Part shown: positions 24,415 to 35,419 of the stretch, piece after piece
Layout: every line of letters starts with the position of its first letter
Numbering within the stretch: the stretch's first letter is position 1
Assembly: GCA_964017185.1 (NCBI GenBank)
Contig: OZ024882.1
Coordinates: forward strand, 36,938,488 to 37,002,487
Source of the DNA: Rugalucina vietnamica
Taxonomy: Eukaryota > Mollusca > Bivalvia > Lucinida > Lucinidae
Direction of reading: 5' to 3'
Length of the DNA stretch: 64,000 nt
The notes under the pieces: model-generated
The model's input: only the letters and a program-made list of their open reading frames with translations
Told to the model about the DNA's origin: nothing
Database searches by the model: none
Made by a program: the position numbers and the translations under genes

Positions 24415-26576
24415 CCAGAGGACCATTGGTCCTGAGAACGCTCACCTGAAGCCTGATCCTGGAGTATTAAGTCATCATGAAATGACCTTGACCTTGAATA
24501 CTCACACACCTTTATTGAATTCATAAGTTGTCTGCATCTGCAAAGTTTCAGGTCTCAGGCTACAATAGTTTCAAAACCCAGTGATTTATGAGAAAACCAT
24601 AATTTTAATTTTGATATTTAAATGACTTTGGGTCAAGGTCAAGAAATGACCTTGGCCTTCATTAATTACTTACCTCAATTGACTCCATTGGTTGTCTGCA
24701 TCTAGCAACTTCCAGGTCTCAGACTGCAACAGTTTCCAAAATATCCATTGTTTTCGCCTTTTCCCGTGTAAAAGCCTATGTTTCCAAAATTGACCTTGCC
24801 GTAAAATAGGTCAAGGTCATCCTATGGTCATCATTTGATCAAACTATGATGGGCTGTAGTCCCAAATGCTACATACCAAGTTTCGCGAAAATTGGCCTGC
24901 CGGTTCTGGAGAAGAAAATTTTTGAGTGGTTTTTACCATATATGGGCGTGGCGGCCATCTTGGTAACGTGACTTGGATTTCGCGATCAAACTTTCGTCTC
25001 CCCTACCCATGGATGCTCCACATAAAATTTCACTTTGATTGGCCCATCAGTTTCAGAGAAGAAGATCTTTGAACAGTGTGTATGGACGACAAACTGGCCA
25101 AGGTCAAGAGATGACCTTGACCTAAATTAATCACATACCTTCATCTACTCCATTAGTTGTTTGCATCTACCACTTTTCAAGCATCAGGCTGCAATAGTTT
25201 TCAAAAAATCCATAGTTTTCACTTTTTTCCATGTAAAAGCCTATGTTCCCAAAATTGACATTGCCGTAAAATATGTCAAGGTCATCCTAGGGTCATCATT
25301 TTATCAAACTATGATTGGCTGGAGTCCCAGATGCTACATACTAAGTTTCATGAAAATCGGCCTGCCGGTTCTGGAGAAGAAGATTTTTGAGTGGTTTTTA
25401 CCATATATGGGCGTGGCAGCCATCTTGGTCATGTGACCTGGATTTTGCGATCAAACTTTCGTCTCCCCTACCCATGGATGCTCCACATAAAATTTCACTT
25501 TGATTGGCCCAGCAGTTTCAGAGAAGAAGACCTTTGAAAAGTGTGTATGGACGACAGACTGGCCAAGGTCAAGAGATGACCTTGACCTACATTAATCACA
25601 TACCTTCATCTACTCCGTTAGTTGTTTGCATCTACCACTTTTCAGGCATCAGGCTGCAATAGTTTTCAAAAAATCCATAGTTCTCACTTTTTCCCATGTA
25701 AAAGCCTATGTTTCCGAAATTGACATTGCCGTAAATTAGGTCAAGGTCATCCTAGGGTCATCATTTTATCAAACTATGATGGGCTAAAGCCCCAAATGCT
25801 ACATACCAAGTTTCATGAAAATCGGCCTGCCGGTTCTGGAGAAGAAGATTTTTGAGTGGTTTTTACCATATATGGGCGTATCAGCCATCTTGGTCATGTG
25901 ACCTGGATTTCGCGATCAAACTTGCATCTCCTCTACCCATGGATGCTCCACATAAAATTTCACTTTGATTGGCCCAGCAGTTTCAGAGAAGAAGATCTTT
26001 GAAAAGTGTGAATGGACGACAGACTGGCCAAGGTCAAGAGATGACCTTGACCTAAATTAATCACATACCTTCATCTACTCCATTAGTTGTTTGCATCTAC
26101 CACTTTTCAGGCCTCAGGCTGCAATAGTTTTCAAAAAATCCATAGTTTTCACTTTTTACCATGTAAAAGCCTATGTTTCCAAATTTGACCTTGCCGTAAA
26201 ATAGGTCAAGGTCATCCAAGGGTCATCATTTTATCAAACTATGATGGGCTGAAGTCCCCGATGCTACATACCAAGTTTCGTGGAATTCAGCCCACCGGTT
26301 CTGGAGAAGAAGATTTTTGAAGGGTTTTTACCATATATGGGCGTGGCGGCCATCTTGGTCATGTGACCTGGATTTCGCGATCAAACTTGAAATGCCACTA
26401 CCCAAGGAGGCTCCACATAAAATTTCAACTAGATTGGCCAAGCGGTTTCAGAGAAGAAGATCTTTGAAATTGTGGACGACGACGACGACGACGGACGGAC
26501 GACGGACGACGGACGGACGCCGGATCATGGCCATCCTATAAGCTCACCTTGTGAGCCTTCGGCTCAGGTGAGCTAA
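24415..26576 (+). mobile_element. HP element, family 2, copy c (variant; four ~467-bp units)
   Basis: Starts CCAGAGGACCATTGGTCCTG and ends with the same hairpin plus GAGCTAA. Four units are marked by AAAATTGACMTTGCCGTAAA at about 24787, 25253, 25720 and 26187. They differ clearly from copies a and b (CAAGGTCAAGAGATGACCTT spacer) but keep ATATATGGGCGTGGC and the same tail. A (GACGAC/GACGG)n stretch lies at 26472-26520. Confidence 0.85.
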
Positions 26577-26872
26577 AAACTATTAAGCAAGCAAATACCT
26601 CACAATTATAAACCATTATCATGTGAAGTCAAGCTATTTACACAATACTCGTGGTGTTTGTTATCTACAGCTCAATAAATATGGCATTTACACACATACA
26701 TGACATACATGTAGAACATGTAAAAACTACATTGTATCAGAGTATTTCTGTTTAATATTTATAACACAAAATATACAAAATTAATATACTCATCATAATC
26801 TTACATTTTCATACATTCAAAATATTAAATTGAATTATCGTTTCAAAAACAAAAAAAAAATACATACAACAA

Positions 26873-28247
26873 GTAGCCCAGGGGCAACGATCGCTCACCT
26901 GAGAGTCAACAAGTACAGTCACTGGACAAAGTAATTGGGGGTTTTACCATATATGGGTATGGTGGCCATCTTGGTCATGTGACCTTGAAACCCTACTTAC
27001 ATCAGCAGAAGAGCTCTTGTCTGGATTGTGTATCCTCTTTTCTGCCATTTTGGGTTCACGTGAAAAAATCGTCTAACAAGGTCAGGGTCCTATAATGACC
27101 CCTGGAGCGGGGCCATATTTGACGCCAGGGGCAAAATTGGCAGGATTTATGTAGAGCTCTACATGACAATGTTGTATATCAAATATACAAGCTTTGTGTC
27201 ATGCTCAGAAAAGATTTTTTCATATATTTCCATTATAAGTCTATGGTAGATAATGACATGCCTGGGGCGTGGCCTGTATGGACCCCAGGGGCACCGTTGG
27301 CAGCATTTATAAAGGAGAGGATTATTCATTGGTCAACACAACATATGAAAGATCTGGGCCATATGGTTTCGGAGAAGATTTTTTTTATGTTTTTCCCATG
27401 ACGCCCCCGGGGCGGAGCCCGTATGGACCCCAGGGGCACATTTGGCAGGATTTATAAAGAGGAACACTATACATTGCTAAAAACATAATATGAAAGCTTT
27501 GGGCCTTGTGGTTTTGGAGAAGAAGGATTTTTAAAGTTTTTCCCATGACGCCCCCGGGGCGGGGCCTGTATGAACCCCAGGGGCACGGTTGGCAGGATTT
27601 ATAAAGAGGACCACTATACATTGCTACTGACAAAATATGAAAGCTCTGGGCCTTGTGGTTTCGGAGAAGAAGATTTTTTTATGTTTTTCCCATTGTAAGT
27701 CTACCCCTGGGGCGGGGCCATTTTTGACCCCAGGGGCATGATTGGCAGGATTTATAAACAGGACCACTACACATTGCTACATACAAAATATGAAGGCTCT
27801 GGGCCATGTGGTTTCGGAGAAGAAGATTTTTTTATGTTTTGCCCCATCACGCCCCCGAGGCGGGGCCTGTATGGTCCCCAGGGGCACGGTTGGCAGGATT
27901 TATAAAGAGGACCACTATACATTGCTACACACAAAATATGAAAGGTCTGGGACTTGTGGTTTCGGAGAAGAAGATTTTTTTATGTTTTTCCCATTGTAAG
28001 TCTATGGGAGCTTATAATCTCTTGCCATGGAAACCAGAGTTCCAATCCGACCTGGCCCAAAACCTAATGCAACCTTTCCCCCTCCTCAATGATGCTTTAG
28101 ATAAAATTTGATCACTTTCGGCCTTATTGTCTTAGAGATATTTGAGTTTGAAAATGTGGACGCACGGACGCACAGACGCACGGACGGAAGCCGGCTCGAC
28201 TACTGTACTATAAGCTCACCTTGTGAGCCTTCGGCTCAGGTGAGCTA
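26873..28247 (+). mobile_element. HP element, family 3 (~150-bp units)
   Basis: The 5' end has CGCTCACCTGAGAG. The core has about six units of ~150 bp carrying GGCAGGATTTATAAAGAGGA, a CCCCAGGGGCA block and GTGGTTTCGGAGAAGAAGAT. The tail (GGACGCACGGACGCAC, 28158-28190) and 3' hairpin (CTCACCTTGTGAGCC TTC GGCTCAGGTGAG) are shared with family 2, so ends are conserved while the core differs. Confidence 0.8.
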
Positions 28248-29296
28248 AAAAGTGAAGCCAACCACATTTATTCATTCCAACAAGAAGTGCACCAAAGCCT
28301 TTTAGCATAAAAACTCCTATCTTTAAACAGAGATGGTCTTTGAGCAACATGATGAGATTTTTTTTTCCCAATGAAAACCACTGATCAGCATGTTTGTTTT
28401 CAATTAGAGTACCAACGTTTTACTTTCTCCTTTAAAATTCTGGTAGGAAATTTCAGTCTCAAAACAATGGATCATTAGGAAAATAAATAGGAAAGTTCAA
28501 TTCCAGAACTTTGGATTGTACATTTATTACTTTTTTACACTGAATATTTTCATTGCTTGAGGCCAATCTTAGAAATATTTTTGTTTCACCTTACCCGACC
28601 CTGTTTCTCAGGTGTGGGTCGGTCGGTCGGCATATTATTTTATTTTTATTTTCTCAGGTTTTATATTGATTGAAATTTGTTTTTAGTTGTTCTAATATAG
28701 CTAAAACTTGATTGCAGAAATAATACTTACCTAGAAGGCTATCATTGAAAGCATTATCAGACAATGTATCCTTCTAAAAGATGAAATTTTTGCCTCTCTG
28801 TAATTAACAATAATGAAAAAAATAATCTTGTATGAAAAATTGCAATAAAATTTTTTGGGTAGGGGCAATTTTTTAGGATCAGTCAGGTAAGGGGAAACAA
28901 ATATAATTTTAATTTTGGCCTGAGAGTTTTTTTGTTGTTTTTTTTTTTTTGGGAGGGGGGGGGGGTTGGTTGTTGTTGTTGTTTTTTTATTATTTTTGTT
29001 TGTTTAATTTGTGTGCAAACCAAAGGTTTCTCATGACAACAGTTAGTGGCCTGCCTAAAAACCTACCTTCAACTGTCAGAACCCAATCTTAAGAACATTT
29101 GCATTGATCATAGCAATCACAGATCAACTGAGAAATTTCCAAATTCGAAACGTCTAACCATGCCCTACGGCTGTACAGTCAGGTTTATGTCTAACTTGGT
29201 CAGAGACACTGTCAACAATTTTTCTCACAACTATTCCACCCACACAACATTGATGACCCAATTCAAAACTGCTTCACATTCTCCATTGATTTCATA
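28248..29296. other. No gene recognised; low-complexity tract
   Basis: Includes a T-run followed by an imperfect G-run and (GTT)n at 28928-28992. A 92-residue ORF at 29046-29324 runs into the MITE at its 3' end and shows no domain. Confidence 0.45.
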
Positions 29297-29528
29297 TGAG
29301 CCGCGACGCAAGAAAACCGGATAATGCGAAAACAAAGGCGCAGATCAGCTTCGCAGTGACTGCGAAGCTGATCAGCGCCTTTGTTTTCGCTACATGGATA
29401 GTACAATCCCTCTTCTTCTTAAAACCAGAATTTCAATGTTCTAGCCTGCTTCTGTGACTGTACAGGCCGGTTTGTGTTGAACCTGGTCGGAAACCCCGAA
29501 GACTGGTTTTCTCGCGTTGCTGCTCATA
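29297..29528 (+). mobile_element. MITE family A copy
   Basis: Same inverted ends (GAGCCGCG ... GCTGCTC) and the same central hairpin with arms around CAGCTTCGCAGTGACTGCG. Flanked by a 4-bp duplication ATAT. Confidence 0.8.
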
Positions 29529-29763
29529 TGATCCAGTTCTTGGACAAATTTCTATAAAATGAATATATACATATGAAAAAAACTGTTTTCACATGGGTCA
29601 TAGTAGAAGATGAAAATCAATATGAGACACTGTTTTAGTGCATTTAGATTTAAATATCTATCAGATTACATATCTAACTAATGATTAAAACAAACATAGG
29701 AGTCTCTGCGAGTAAACCCCAGTTACATTGTTTACTTTGCTAATCCTATAGCACATATCTGGA

Positions 29764-30194
29764 TTTATTATATACCTACAAAAAATAACCACTGATACTA
29801 CCCATTTTCGGACACAAAAATGCAGCATCTTGTATCACCATACTAACCGGATACGATTCCATATCACCATCCTCCATCTTTTACCCAACAATATAAAATC
29901 CAGCACCTAAAGCCGGAATCTAAATCTGAATGACAACCAGGGTCATATTTGTTTTATTTTCATTTTGTAAAACAGCAACTGTTTCAGAAGTGTCAGAAGT
30001 TCGCTTGTCATCAAAGAAACCAAATTAACAAAATTTAACAACTTTTCTAGCTCTGACGTAAAAATTGGCACAATATTACGTCATCAAAATTTGGTGCAAC
30101 GTTGTACGGTACTCCGTCAAAACGTTGCAAATTTACAACTTTTATTGAATTCTTACGGCGCCATTGCTGATTATTTTTGTAGGTATATAATAAA
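29764..30194. mobile_element. 431-bp MITE-like element
   Basis: Inverted ends TTTATTATATACCTAC...AATAA and its complement (TTATTTTTGTAGGTATATAA...) about 24 bp long. Non-coding interior; no clear target duplication. Confidence 0.6.
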
Positions 30195-30198
30195 CGCG

Positions 30199-30336
30199 TT
30201 ATTACTTCAGTAACTTGATCTGATGGGTGGGATCACCTTGAGTAGCTGCGCCAGGAAAGACTCACATGATCTGATCTTTCCTGGCGCAGCTACTCGACGT
30301 GATCTGACCCATCAGATCAAATTACTGAAGTAATAA
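30199..30336. repeat. 138-bp long palindrome
   Basis: Arms TTATTACTTCAGTAA ... TTACTGAAGTAATAA continue inward through GATCTGATGGGT and GAGTAGCTGCGCCAGGAAAG, leaving a loop of about 15 bp. Five bases from the preceding element. Confidence 0.8.
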
Positions 30337-30412
30337 TGTGTATGTATTGCACAAAACTCTATCCAGCCTATAAGAGATAATTTTATTTCATTTTCTTTTG
30401 AAAATTGCCAGT

Positions 30413-30688
30413 TCTCATAATAATTTGAAGGAAAACCAACAACATGCACAGGTAAAAACAAAGTAACTGCACAACTGATCTGCTTTTGTTATAATTCCTC
30501 ATCTTTTTAAAGGCCTAGGTAGACTATAAAAGGCAAAATAAAGGTAATAATCTCTTGCCACCCAGCAGCTGACTTAGGCCTTTTAATCTGAAATTTCAAG
30601 CTTTTAGCCTACTTCTGTGACTGCACTGATCGGCTTGTGTCCGACCTGTTGGGAAGCTATGATTGTTAGTTTTCTCATACGAAAGCTC
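30413..30688 (+). mobile_element. MITE family A, degraded copy
   Basis: Keeps GAAAACCAACAACATGCACA at the left and TGTGTCCGACCTGTTGGGAA near the right end; the hairpin core is mostly lost. Ends are approximate. Confidence 0.55.
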
Positions 30689-30719
30689 AAATATGTTTTG
30701 CTATAGAGAAAAAAAGATG

Positions 30720-31300
30720 TTTTTTTTTTGTTTTTTTTTTTTTTTGGGGGGGGGGGGGGGTTGATTTGATCCTGCATGTCTAAGTCAACAAATTTTGAGT
30801 CATATCAGGACAGAGCTTGGGCACTGAACACTCAACCTGTAAAGGAGTAAATACTATGTTCAAGGATACACCCTGTCTATGACCCTTTGGCCTCAGCAGA
30901 TCAAAGTCTCACATTTTACCACTAGGACACTACCTACTCCTCACTATAAATTATACAATATAGAACAGTTGGATTTGGCCGCAAATAGTCAAAGGAACTG
31001 GTTTAAATTGCATTTCCTGTCTATCTCACCAACAACAAAACTTTTTGTCAAACTTTGAAATGGTAAATGGACTTGTGCAAAATATACAAAACTTTGACAC
31101 TAACAAAGTGTTTATCTTCTACATACATGTATCTTACATCAGTGTATCACAGCAAAATATACAATAGAAATGGTTGTAATTCTTATTGCTATTCAATTCA
31201 TCAGACCTTCACTTCAATTTTGAGTATTATGGATTTGTATGCACCAGAAGACTGTTGGTCAGAGCATTGTAAGCCTAAAAAGGTCATATAATCATCAATC
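30720..31300. other. No gene recognised apart from low complexity
   Basis: Long T-run followed by a G-run at about 30718-30761. A 74-residue ORF at 31067-31291 is on the opposite strand to the adjacent 3' UTR and has no recognisable features. Confidence 0.4.
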
Positions 31301-31304
31301 TGTT

Positions 31305-31310
31305 TTTATT
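31305..31310 (-). promoter_or_regulatory. Probable polyadenylation signal of the membrane protein gene
   Basis: AATAAA on the minus strand, about 175 bp after the TAA stop. The intervening 3' UTR is AT-rich and holds no recognised repeat. Confidence 0.5.
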
Positions 31311-31485
31311 TTTTTTTAATAAATATATGTCATCAACATTATTTAATCACTCTTGTTATTGTTGAAAAATGTTAAACTGTTTTATACTTCAACAGACAGT
31401 ATTTGTGTAATGAAAATTGATTACTTGATATTAACAGAACCATTACTTTGGACTTTGTGAAGTTGACAAGACTATCCTGTTATGT

Positions 31486-31649
31486 TTAAATAACCATATT
31501 GACATCATCATCATCATCAGTTGTCAACAACTGGTGTCTGTCCCTGTATATGGCCGATCTCTTCCGTCTACCGATGTAGATTATAACACTGACAACAACA
31601 ACAATCAGCAACAGACCTCCAACAACACCTATCACTACCATAGCAACAG
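31486..31649 (-). CDS. Last coding exon of a type I membrane protein: transmembrane helix and cytoplasmic tail
   Basis: On the minus strand a pyrimidine-rich acceptor ending in TTTCAG precedes an open frame of 53 residues plus a TAA stop. It starts with a hydrophobic run (VAMVVIGVVGGLLLIVVVV, continuing SVIIYI), followed by a basic stop-transfer cluster (GRRKR) and a ~25-residue tail. The tail holds DRHQLL, which fits the [DE]xxxL[LI] endocytic/lysosomal sorting motif, then five consecutive Asp and the C-terminus NMVI. The exon takes up the split codon left by the exon at 45817-45894 (phase 1). Basic residues follow the helix, so the orientation is N-out/C-in. An AATAAA lies about 175 bp past the stop. 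I do not recognise the gene. The hydrophobic helix, correct splice sites and phase make a real exon likely; the sorting role is inferred. Confidence 0.8.
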
Positions 31650-31900
31650 CTGAAATATACAAAGAAAAACTATGATAGTTCTATGTTGCTTGTCCAATTG
31701 TATATCAAAACACATTTAGCTCACTTAAGCCTTAGCAGAAGGCTCATAGGTGAGCTTATAGGATGGGCATGCTCTGGTATCGTCATTGTCGTTGTTGTCA
31801 TTCACATTCTTTAAACATCTTCTCTGGAACAGCTTGGCTAGTCAAAGCCAAACTTCATCTGGAGCATCCTTAGGATGGGGGAACAAAAAGTTATATAAAC

Positions 31901-32257
31901 TAGAAAAAGTGCCTTGAGAGGCACGTATACCCCCGGCTGGTAGCCACCAAGCCCCCTTCCCTACCCCGGTTGGTAGCCAGCCCCCTTCCCTACCCCCTAC
32001 CTAAACAACCCGGCACATGCTCACCCCTGACATTGAACCTCACATTACCAATAAAAGACAGTACCCTTATCGAGTACATTTTAGAAATAAGCAGCGTAAA
32101 GTACTTTGCTTACAAACATGGGGAAGTGTAGTTTTAGAATGACATATCTATTTTAGAGCGGTATACAGAGCTGACGTGTATACCCAATCTAGGACATAAT
32201 CACGGACATTGTGGGTCAGGTCCTCAGTCCTAAATTGAAATGAAAGTAGAATGTCAT

Positions 32258-32295
<38 letters not shown>

Positions 32296-33100
32296 TAGAT
32301 CTTGACCTCAGGTCCCACCCCCACCCCCACCTCCATGCATGGACCCTTGGGTCTAGCCCTTATGTGGTACCTATGTTGTGTTGTAAGCACGAACATTTTC
32401 TGACTCATGGTTGTCAAGATATAGACATACAGAATATTAATCTTGGTAACTATTCTATCTTATAAATGTGTCCTAGATTTTGACCTCTAGCCCCACCCCT
32501 GGAGTTTGGTGCCATGGAATTTAATTCAACCCTAAAGGGTATCTGTGATCCAAACAGGAATACATTCCTATAAGTATTTGTTAAGATATGAACTTAGAGA
32601 TGAAAAAACACTATGTAAATAGCACATTTTCAAGGTGACCTAGATTTTGACCTCTAGCCCCACCCCCGGGCATGGACCCAGGGTCCGAACTGACAGAAAC
32701 AAAGCAAACCATATATGGTACCTATGGTTAAAATATGAATGGTTTCTGATCATTGGTTCATGAGATATACACCACCAGAGAAACTTAAACCAAAACTTTG
32801 ACCCAAATAAAAGGTGACCTAGATTTTGACCTCTAGCCCCACCCCCGGGCATGGACCCAGGGTCCGAACACACAGAAACAAAGCAAACCCTATAGGGTAC
32901 CTATGGTTAAAATATGAATGGTTTTTGATCATTGGTTCACGAGATATACACCACCAGAGAAACTTTAACAAAAACTTTGACATAAATTCCACGAACGTTC
33001 CGGAATAACGAACGAACTAACGAACGAACAAACGAACATACGAACGGACGAACGGAAAAGCGAAAACTATATACCCGTCGGCATAAATGCCGGGGGTATA
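31901..33100 (+). mobile_element. HP element, family 4
   Basis: 5' hairpin GTGCCTTGAGAGGCAC then GTATACCCCCGGC. The core has units with GTGACCTAGATTTTGACCTC and CCCCACCCCCGGGCATGGAC; a 30-bp A-run lies at 32262-32291. A (GAAC)n-rich tail (33000-33055) precedes a hairpin (CGGCATAAATGCCG) and GGGGGTATA, the complement of the 5' TATACCCCC. Confidence 0.75.
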
Positions 33101-33235
33101 ATGATCCAGGTCAAAGGACCAAGATGGGCTACCAGGGCTATAAATATCCAAACCTTTAAAAATATTCTTCTCCAGAACCAAAAGGCTTAGGATCTTGAAA
33201 TATGGCTTGTAGCATCAGGGCCTCAAGCTATATAA

Positions 33236-34022
33236 AAGTTCAAATTGTAAAAAAAGTGACAAAAATTAATCTGAGGAAAATATCCCAACCACATGCATAT
33301 CTTCAAAGCATGGTCACAATGTCTGCAAAGTTTCAAAAGTATCGGTATTAAATTGTAGGAGGAGTTGCGCACACAAGGTACCCTCTATCCATTCACTAAA
33401 ATGCCCGAAAAAATGACTAAGTTCAACATGTAAAAAAAAAATGACAAAAAATAATCCAAGGATTATATCCAAACCACATGCATATCTTCAGACCATGCCC
33501 ATAACATAAATAAAATTCTAAATAAATTGGCATGAAACTGTAGGAGGAGTTGCGCACACAAGGTACCCACTGCCCATTCACTTTCATTGTGAAAATGCCC
33601 GAAAAATGGCTAAGTTCAAATTGCGAAAAAAGTGACAAAAATTAATCTGAGGATTATATCCAAACCACATGCATATCTTCAAAGCATGGTCACAACATCT
33701 GTAAAGTTTCAAGAGAATCGGAATAAAACTGTAGGAGGAGTTGCGCACACAAGGTAGCCACTATCTATTCACTTTATCAAGAATTAAAAAGGGAAATAAC
33801 TCTCACAGAATGGGCCCCTAGCCCCTTGAATTTACCTGAAAGAAAAAATACTGGTAATCTTAATTTTCATATACAAACTACACACCAAATTTCAAGATCC
33901 TAGCTCTAACGGTTCCTGACCGAGTGCTAAGCGTTACTCATGCATCACAGACTGACTGACTGACTGCACGGACAGACCCAAACCAATATGCCCCTTCAAC
34001 TTCTTCGAAGTTGGGGGCATAA
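33236..34022 (+). mobile_element. HP element, family 5 (5' end uncertain)
   Basis: Three to four ~190-bp units with AGGAGGAGTTGCGCACACAA and ACCACATGCATATCTTC. A (GACT)n tail at 33948-33965 precedes the terminal hairpin (TGCCCC...AACTTCTTCGAAGTT...GGGGGCAT). No matching 5' end is seen, so it may be 5'-truncated. Confidence 0.65.
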
Positions 34023-34409
34023 TCATGACCCTGGGATTACCTTGACCTATTTTATGGCAAGATCAATTTAGGTTGGAAAATTGGTAAAATAGTGTTAAAT
34101 GGGGGGGGGGGGGGGGGGGGGACTTGTTGTGAATAGGAAAATGGACAGAACTTTTAGGTTTGTGAAAATAATTTGGCCCCAAGGGGTAGTCTGCCCCATT
34201 CCATGGGTAAAATCCATGTATAGGGTCATCTGTACTTTAAACATCTCTGAAACAACTTGGCCAATCAAAACCAAATTTTATAGTAGCCTTCTTGCAGGGG
34301 AGAATGAATATTTATATAAATGATGCAGGTCACATGACCAAGGTGGCCACCTGGGCTATATACTTAAAAAGTCTTCTTCTCCAATGCCAGATGGCCTATA
34401 AATTTGAAC

Positions 34410-34740
34410 TTCTTTCTTTGTTTGTTTGAATTGATGCTTAACATCCCATTAAACAGCCGTGGTCATATCCGGACATTCTATGGGACTTTTACCCGAAACG
34501 AGGATGTAATGACATCCAACAAGTGCTTCGAATTTAACTATCCAACTAAGCCAAAAAAGGCTTATATGTGTGGATTGTTTGACCACTTTTCCTGGGCAGA
34601 CTCCCTGGGCAGACTCAGACCAGAGCAGTTAACCAGTAATCAGATGATCAGACAGTAGTGTATAAGCCTTGGTAGGAACCAATAGGAAATCTATTTCTTT
34701 AGGCCCCAATGGGCAGGGGCCCATATTCCCTCCCACCCTT
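34410..34740 (+). repeat. Dispersed repeat family S, copy 1
   Basis: Shares TGGTCATATCCGGACATTCT, ATGGGACTTTTACCCGAAA, a GGTTAACCAGTAAT-like block and GGGCCCATATTCCCTCCCAC with the inverted copy at 56686-57118. About 330-430 bp, non-coding. Confidence 0.7.
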
Positions 34741-35045
34741 AAATTTGGCACAAAGCATCAACGAATGAAGCTTTACAAGTTTTTTTTATAAATCATGACC
34801 TTGGGATGACCTTTACCTTTTATGCATTTGAATTGGGGGGGGGGGGAAATGACAAAATTCCATTTCATAGAGAAACATTTCAGAAGTGGGCAAATGGACA
34901 GATGTTTCTTTGTAAGTTGTTTTAATACCAAAGGCTGACTTGGGCTATGCACAAGCATTACAGATTAAAAAGTTTTAGATAGAAGAACAGAATCTTGCAT
35001 CCATGAAAGTAACACCACCATTAGTTGAAGTCTAAATTGTTTCAA

Positions 35046-35385
35046 TTAAAAATAGAAATTTTTCAAGTAAATTTCAGTTTACTGAGCATACTTACCATAT
35101 TTTCTATTATTTGCCTTTTCCCTATTACCCGACCAAAAGCTCAGAGATCGACCCTGAAGGACGAAACGTCCATGGAATGAAAAGACTCGGTACATAGTCG
35201 TACCGGAACCACCGATGTGCGCGCATGCGCAAGGCGCGAAATCAGATTTCCTTTGCAATATATATATTTCCTTAATATATATAGAGAAGGATGAGGGGTG
35301 GTTTGAGGAGGGAACTTAGCATAGAAAATATGGTAAGTATGCTCGGTAAACTGAAATTTACTTGAAAAATTTCTATTTTACTGTG
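35046..35385. mobile_element. 340-bp inverted-repeat element
   Basis: Arms AATAGAAATTTTTCAAGTAA ... and the complement, each ~58 bp (35050-35107 and 35330-35385), with TAAATTTCAGTTTACTGAGC/GCTCGGTAAACTGAAATTTA. The left arm runs into the 161-bp inverted copy also found at 45556-45716. Confidence 0.7.
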
Positions 35386-35419
35386 TCGCACACTATACCA
35401 TATTTTCTATTATTTGCCA

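Larger units (their letters stand above)
31716..34830 (-). mobile_element. Degraded HP family 2-like element in reverse, with nested insertions
   Basis: The left end is an HP 3' hairpin in reverse (AGCTCACTTAAGCC...GGCTCATAGGTGAGCT), followed by reversed family 2 core sequence (AAGCCAAACTTCATC). This core resumes at 33101-33235 (CCAAGATGGGCTACC...) and at 34023 (CATGACCCTGGGATTACCTT). HP elements of families 4 and 5 and repeat S interrupt it. The right end is approximate. Confidence 0.6.
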
